A DNA stretch of 64,000 nucleotides from Aquilaria yunnanensis (Eukaryota > Streptophyta > Magnoliopsida > Malvales > Thymelaeaceae), in contig CM077600.1 in the NCBI GenBank assembly GCA_039654915.1, positions 33,613,992 through 33,677,991 on the forward strand, written 5' to 3'. The translations under genes were made by a program, and so were the position numbers. Below the pieces are notes generated by a model, which saw nothing but the letters and a program-made list of their open reading frames with translations, ran no database searches and was not told where the DNA came from. Of this stretch, positions 58,241-64,000 are shown piece after piece (positions within the stretch are counted from its first letter, which is position 1; every line of letters begins with the position of its first letter).

Positions 58241-60281
58241 GCGCTTGCTCGAAAAGATAAAAAGGCATATGATACTGTCACCGGTTGTGGCGGATTATGG
58301 TCATTACGGGCCATTGATCAGTGCAGGCAGTGACAGATCTAGAAGTTTTTATTTTATCAGGATCCCTATATATCTGGCTTAGTATGTATAATTGTTTAAC
58401 ACATATATCTCAAAGAAAGTAATAAATTTTCACATTCACTTCGAGGGTTTTATAAATCTAGTGCTGATTGGACTTCAATTTTAATATATTTATGGAAACA
58501 ATAATTTTAATAATTCATTTTTTATTTCTTTTCCTTTTTAAATTAAGTCAGAGGAGTCATTTTACAAAATTAATTTCAATGAACTTCTTTTAAAAAATAA
58601 TACTTGATACCTACTAAACAAATTTGAAAAATTCAATGGGTTCAGAGAAGTTACTAAATCCTGCATAGCTCCGCCAAAGAATATTAGCCTACACGTGATT
58701 CAAGTTCACCAACATCTTTTGTTATTTTTAAGCCAACAGCCGTCACCAACTACTACAGTCTCAATTTTCAGAAAAAAAAAAATGTAAACACATACAAGGG
58801 AGACGGAAGAAAATTAAGAGATGGATAAAGAGGGAAGGAAAAGGATCTTATTCTATAGCCTATGTGTACGAAATGTGAAACTTTAACATATACCAAGATT
58901 CGCAAGTGTTTTGTGCATGGAGGGAAATTGGAATTAAAGACTCAATTGAACAACATACATCCCTCCTTCGAATTGGGTTTAATAGCCTGATAACATCAGC
59001 TTAGAACACTAAACCTTTTCTTCTGTTCGCATCTCTCGCGGGCGGGACCCGAAGAAAACTGATGGTAGCCAACAATTTAAGCAATGAATCTTATTCTCAA
59101 GTGGCTCAAATCAGAAGAGGCACCCTCTAACATTAAGATTTTAAATTCTCTTCGTCCCATGTTTTCTGCTCCATTTGATTTTGATGCAGAGTTTAAGATA
59201 TGATATAGCAATATGATGTAAAATAATAAAAAATACCTTCCCTATACACCGTAATAAACAAACATATAGCAATATGTGTCCCGCAAAATGCTACTATACA
59301 TCACGGTAAACTAACAAAATAGACATAAAAGTGCAGCCATATGAGAAATACCGTAATATCATGCACAAAAATGACAAATTATAAATAAAAAAAAGTTGTA
59401 CTGCATGCCACATACCTACGGCAAACAAAATTTTGCATGAAATATTGCAAAATTTCACAAAATTAAAGACCATGTCTAACATCAAGATTTGTAAAGAGGC
59501 AATCAAATTAAGAAGGGAAAAAGGTGCAAAATTGCCACTATGATTTACGCAATAGAGCAATTTTGCTATCGATGTTTTTTTTGTTAAAAATTTGCATCAA
59601 TATTTTATGTTGAAAGCAAGTTTATCATTTACCATTAAATATTAGGAATATCTCTTTCATTCAGAGAATATCTCATAGCATAACTTTTAAAACAATCCCT
59701 AAAAGTTTTTTTCTTTAACCCCTAATTACCTTAACTTTTCATAACACCAAATTGAGTTAGAACCTCACACACCACATCGTTAAGCCTTCATGTTTTCCCC
59801 TTCCTCATTGTCCCTGAATAACCTTCCATTACCAATGTTGTTGGTTCTTTATTCTAAAACTGTTATGCATTTGGATTTAGTCCCTCATACATCAATAGTT
59901 GTTCAGAATTTATTTTATGAAGCGTTACCAAAATTTGTGAAAGAATGAGGTTGAGCTGATGGCTTAAAGAGTGGAGGCTATAAGGGGTTGCTAAGGCAAG
60001 GGTCATATCGAAGATGATAGTGAAAATGATAGACTCAGAAACTTAAGGCCCAAGATGTCAGGTAAAGAAAACTTGAAATTGGATCTTACATTTTTCTCAT
60101 TTTTTTTTTTTTACATTTATCATGTAACCAATATTAATGACATTGACAAATTTACTACTGACACAAAATGAAGATGGTAATTTTACAATAAAAAAAATAT
60201 TGGTGGCCAAATTGCTCCACTACATAAACAATAATGACAAATTTGCACGTTACCTAATGAAGAATCAAGGTCCTCCTCATT
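58241..60281. other. AT-rich spacer with one lone mariner-type end
   Basis: No gene. At 59150-59190 ctcttcgtcccatg followed by tgctccatttgatttt resembles the left end of the element at 27744, but no right end was found. Confidence 0.45.
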
Positions 60282-61250
60282 GTTTTTTTTTTTTTCTGAG
60301 AAAGGAAACTTCTTTAATTAATCACCAAGAAAAGCATAAGACATCGAATTAGGAAAATGAGGATCCCATGACACTCTACCTAATGACCGAAGACCTCTCT
60401 TAGCTAGGGCATGCGCAAGTACGTCTAACAAATGAAAATGTACAAGACTAAAAAAAAGACCTAACATTTGGGCTTCATCTATCAATGCCCTGAAGTAGAA
60501 AAGAGATGAGCTAGACCCTTTATTCAATCCTGAAACCAAACTAGATGAATCAGACTATACAGTAATCGAGTGAAAACCAAGACGATGAGCTACCTCTATT
60601 TGTTGACAGCTCCATAGCCGCATCCAAATTAAGCTTAAAAACACCTACAGGCGGCGGCTTCCAGCAAGAATGACTGACATTTTGGGCCGCAGTTATGTGA
60701 GTCTTAGGTTGCTCAAACCGAGCCCAACATTTAATCCAGCTCTGGATAGCCTCAACCGTCTTACTTGGGTGGTTGACTAAAGCCCTCATGCAACACTTTG
60801 ATCCTGTTAAACCAAATAAACTAGTCGTAGATCACCATGGTTAGCGTTCTTTGCTGATTATTCTCCAAAAACCCTTCTTGCAACATGTGAGGTGTGTACA
60901 GCAAGTTAAGCGAAAGCCCTTGCCAAGAATGTGCACTCAAACAGGGGGGGTGTGCTGTAGACTTAAATCCTTGATCACAAACCGGACACCACTTAGATAC
61001 TTCCATGCCTCGCCACACCAAATTATCTCTTGTGGGGAGTGCCTCAGCACAACAGAGGGGGAAGCGAAATGTTACAAAGCCAAGACTAAAACTCCAATTT
61101 TACCATGGGATCTCGTCCATAAATCAAAGCATAAGCAAGGCAATATGTAGACTTTACTGTAAAGCTACCATTATTGTTCATGCTTGGGTTTGAACTAGTA
61201 GCCTGACTAGTGAACCGTACTTCAAATCTCCAATTCTTCCTCAAAGATTC
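60282..61250 (-). mobile_element. degenerate LINE ORF2 3' end with poly(A)
   Basis: On the minus strand, pieces in order: FTVKSTYCLAYALIYG near 61150; a zf-RVT-type segment with WCPVCDQGFKSTAH near 60970; WKPPPVGVFKLNLDAAM, the start of the plant LINE RNase H domain, near 60640; and LDVLAHALAKRGLRSLG near 60410, its end. An A-tail appears as the T-run at 60282-60295. Frames change repeatedly, so it is dead. The upstream limit and any reverse-transcriptase core are not identified. Confidence 0.8.
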
Positions 61251-62176
61251 ACGCAAGCCATCTGCCCTAACAGTGCGATTTGTCAAGATCTTTAGAGCAA
61301 CCATGAGTTCCAAAGTGATCACGCAATAGTCCTTCGTCAATTCGAGCTGACATGCCTTTTCTTCCTTGGCACTCAAACTCATACTGGTGAAGCACTCCCC
61401 CAAAGCATCCATCTTCCGAAGATAGCAAGAACAACAGTCCGCAAGCAAACGATCAGACCACAGAGCTCTGTAGGAAGGAATCGTCCGCCCACAGCCAACC
61501 AAAGCCACCGTTGAAACCAGAAAACCGGTGAAAGAGTCCTAGACAGATATTCCGACGACGGAGGTCTCATGTCGAGAGGGAATGTAATTTTGCATGCTGG
61601 TTCTGACTTCTGACCGAGGCCCCCAAGGTCCTTCTCAATTAATTTATTCAACTCCAATCTAATATCATCCCCGTCGTCTAATAAAAGAAATTCTCACCGT
61701 TAGCCATACCCGTTACAAGAACCAAGCCCTTTCCTATAATTCCAACCTTCTCCGGCCATCACCTCACAAAATCACCAGGTGCCTAACGTCAATGCTACAG
61801 AGATGTTTCGAAATGAAAATCAAATATCATCAAAAAAACGTTGCAAAAATATATAGTGTGTTATTTCCTCTATAGCTCCATTCGTTCTCTCGAGCCTACC
61901 ATAAAATAAAGATTTTATACACCTGAAAGTCTAAACCTAGCTGAGGAAATTAATATGTTAGGGAGAAAGATAATGTTTGCGCGCACGAGAAGATATGGAA
62001 TAGGAGTTAGGTCAATTAACATATAGAGGAAACAAGACTGACAAGGGAAGAGATGCAACAAAGAACCCTGTATCCGAGAAAAGCTTACAAAGCCGTAACA
62101 ACAGCAAATACCAACTCACCGTCAATTGCTACGTAGACAACCAGAAACATAAGTGTTTGGCTCAGTACTAAGCAAC
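61251..62176. other. spacer and 3' UTR side of the FLK-like gene
   Basis: No assigned gene. The minus-strand ORFs at 61379-61657 and the upstream part of 61086-61508 have no recognisable domain and may be LINE-related. The right end should be FLK 3' UTR. Confidence 0.4.
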
Positions 62177-64000
62177 TCAGTATCCGTAGTTCGAACCATA
62201 TACATTATAGCCTCCAGCGTGACCTGGATTTGATGCTGGCGAAGCATATACAGAACCATGTGCAGCATAAGGATTATAACCTTGGTCTGCAGATCCACCG
62301 GTTTGCGGCTGTGCTGGTGCTGCAGCCTCTGCCATGAAATTCTGCAACAAAACATCAGCAGTTATCCCATACTCCAACAGTAGTCAAGGTTCTCTGGATT
62401 ATTTTCTTGTTAACACTTTCACTGAGCAATCATCTGTTAATGGCAGACCATTTTGTCTAACTATAACCATCAAATGCAGCCTTGCATAACAAGCTATAAA
62501 CCTACTAGGGCATAAGCAGGATTTCGTATTAGCAGGCCAAAGAAGTCATTACGAAAACAATGACCCCAGCCATATAAGAGCACCACAAGAAAAAAATTAA
62601 AAAAGCTAGAACTGCTTCAAATATGCATACAACACAATCAAAATAATCATCATACTGCTTTTTAATCCCAAATATGGTAGGGTTGGTAGCATGAAGCTTA
62701 CAGTATCAATTATTAATTCTAAAAAGCCTCAAGAGATGAAAAAATACCTGTATCAGCTGCTCAGCAGCTTGAACATGTGAAGCAGTTCCACTTATTTCAA
62801 CTGTCATCTCTCCAGGAGCACCTCTAGATTCTTGAATAGTGACAGTTGCCCCACTAGCCCGTCGGATATAACTAATACTTGCACCAGCTGTTCCAATCAC
62901 AGCATCAGCATAAGAAAGTGGAATTTGCATTTGCTTTGTAACCTGCAACAGACAATAATCATTGAATCATAAGACAAAGTTCTCAATGCTGATTTGCCAA
63001 AGCTTAATCATTTATCAAGGTACCAACTGTGTGTGTGTGTATGTATATTACATATATTTCATCAGCAAACTAAGAGAATATTGTTAACTGAATAAGGATA
63101 TACAACTCAGGAATTTTGGATAGCAAAGGAATTACAGCGGGAAAATGTCAAGAAGGCCAAATTTTGTATCAGCAAAAAAGTTGGATCAGTAAAAAAGGGC
63201 ATGCTGCAATTCATTCAATCCAAGTCTGCATCAGGAGCACAAGGACATTATGCCCGTGACAGCTATCAGTTCCTCATTTCTCCTAGTTTTGCTGTGCATG
63301 TCCGCATGAGGGGGGTGGCATGTCAGTATGTCCTCAGTACATTTTTCACTCCCCAACTAAAACCGTTCCTTTTTTAGTTCCAAAGCTGATTGCAGAAAAT
63401 AGAAAAACTAGTTAAATTTGAAAAGACAATCCAGGTTCAGATAGGCATCTCTGTAATGCAAAGACTCAGTTCAACCTAAGCTACCCTTGCAACTTCCACA
63501 CACTGAACGAATAGGGATAGTGTCAAAGCTCTTCTAACAGTAATGGGGTTACCTGTGTCACCATTGATGGAGCAGACTGGGCTGCCGATGGAACATTCAC
63601 TGGAGCTTCTCTTCCATAGGCAGATATACCTTGATGTGGTTGTTTCTCCATAGGAAGTGGCATATCAGCAGAAGGGTAGAAATTGTCAAGCTGCCTCGGA
63701 GGAGGCATGTACTGAGGATTATGTGCATAACCAGGACCTCCATATGAATGTGGAGGCACACCTTGAGGTGGGCCCCATGACTGGTGAGGTGGACCATGGG
63801 GCGGCAACTGATCCATTTGCTGATTTGGCATTTGCATCTGATGGAATAATGAAGCAGATTCAATTACAAGATATAGTTGAATTAAGAAATGAAAAGGAAT
63901 TAAAAAAACATAACTGAACAAGACTAAGTAAGACTTGTAATTATACAAAACAAAGCACTTGCAGAAGTTAGGAAGCAGGAAGAGGAAGAGGCAGCTTACG
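62177..64000 (-). CDS. FLK: FLK-like KH-domain RNA-binding protein, 3' part (runs off the right edge)
   Basis: FLK-type proteins carry three KH domains and promote flowering by lowering FLC in Arabidopsis (family knowledge). Visible coding exons are 63837-63553 (95 codons), 62942-62748 (65) and 62341-62177 (54 plus stop), all phase 0 with GT-AG borders. A further donor (C|GTAAGC) sits at 63999-63998, so an upstream exon ends at base 64000. The first exon is a Pro/His-rich linker ([20 protein letters not shown], then ISAYGRE). The second is most of the last KH domain ([54 protein letters not shown]). The last is Gly/Tyr-rich ([16 protein letters not shown], ending YGSNYGY). The KH GxxG loop appears as GTAG. 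Earlier KH domains lie outside the window. Confidence 0.93.

Noticed and set aside
1..64000. CRISPR arrays, operons, phage or bacterial features, tRNA or rRNA genes
   Set aside because: None seen; introns, plant families and plant transposons show a nuclear plant sequence.

Overview
This is a nuclear plant DNA window, most likely from a broad-leaved angiosperm. The genes have introns and plant-only families are present: a subfamily II ethylene receptor, an AHL AT-hook protein, a myosin XI receptor (MyoB), a MUSTANG domesticated transposase, an FLK-type KH protein and an ANK-PGG protein. Spacers are AT-rich and packed with plant DNA transposons. I cannot name the species.

Genes from left to right: EIN4-like ethylene receptor (minus, 4324-7523); AHL14-like AT-hook protein (minus, 17152-20635); F-box protein (plus, 32916-34148); MyoB-type myosin-binding protein (minus, 40532-43493); MUSTANG protein (plus, 51511-53742); ankyrin/PGG protein (minus, 55730-57913) with a broken copy of its last exon beside it; and the 3' part of an FLK-like KH gene (minus, 62177 to the right edge). 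From memory, the Arabidopsis orthologues EIN4, AHL14, MUG1 and FLK are At3g04580, At3g04590, At3g04605 and At3g04610, so the window looks like an expanded version of a conserved gene block.

The spacers hold many datable transposon insertions. There is an 8-bp-TSD hAT element with a decayed transposase (13259-16416) and two smaller hAT elements (10458-11413, 45261-46134). Five MULE/foldback-like elements carry long inverted repeats and 9- or 11-bp TSDs (21369, 23346, 25635, 26818, 49495). A 940-bp Stowaway/mariner-like element (27744) has a TA TSD, and a shorter relative lies at 48100. Four copies of an AT-rich MITE of about 340 bp, two LINE 3' ends and a solo LTR complete the list. The element at 25635 carries what looks like a captured piece of a hotdog thioesterase gene (a Pack-MULE) and sits inside the terminal repeat of an older element.

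Between the F-box and MyoB genes (34.4-39.2 kb) lies a graveyard of host-gene remnants: an intronless eIF(iso)4E piece, a head-plus-tail myosin XI pseudogene interrupted by the solo LTR, a raffinose-synthase/SIP-type exon and a BPI/LBP-type exon. None was apparent from long ORFs; they emerge only when short conserved exons are read through frameshifts and stops. I found no evidence of a multi-gene operon-like or defence system. The most unusual content is this remnant cluster, the nested MULE family and the MUSTANG gene that starts next to a MULE-type terminal repeat.
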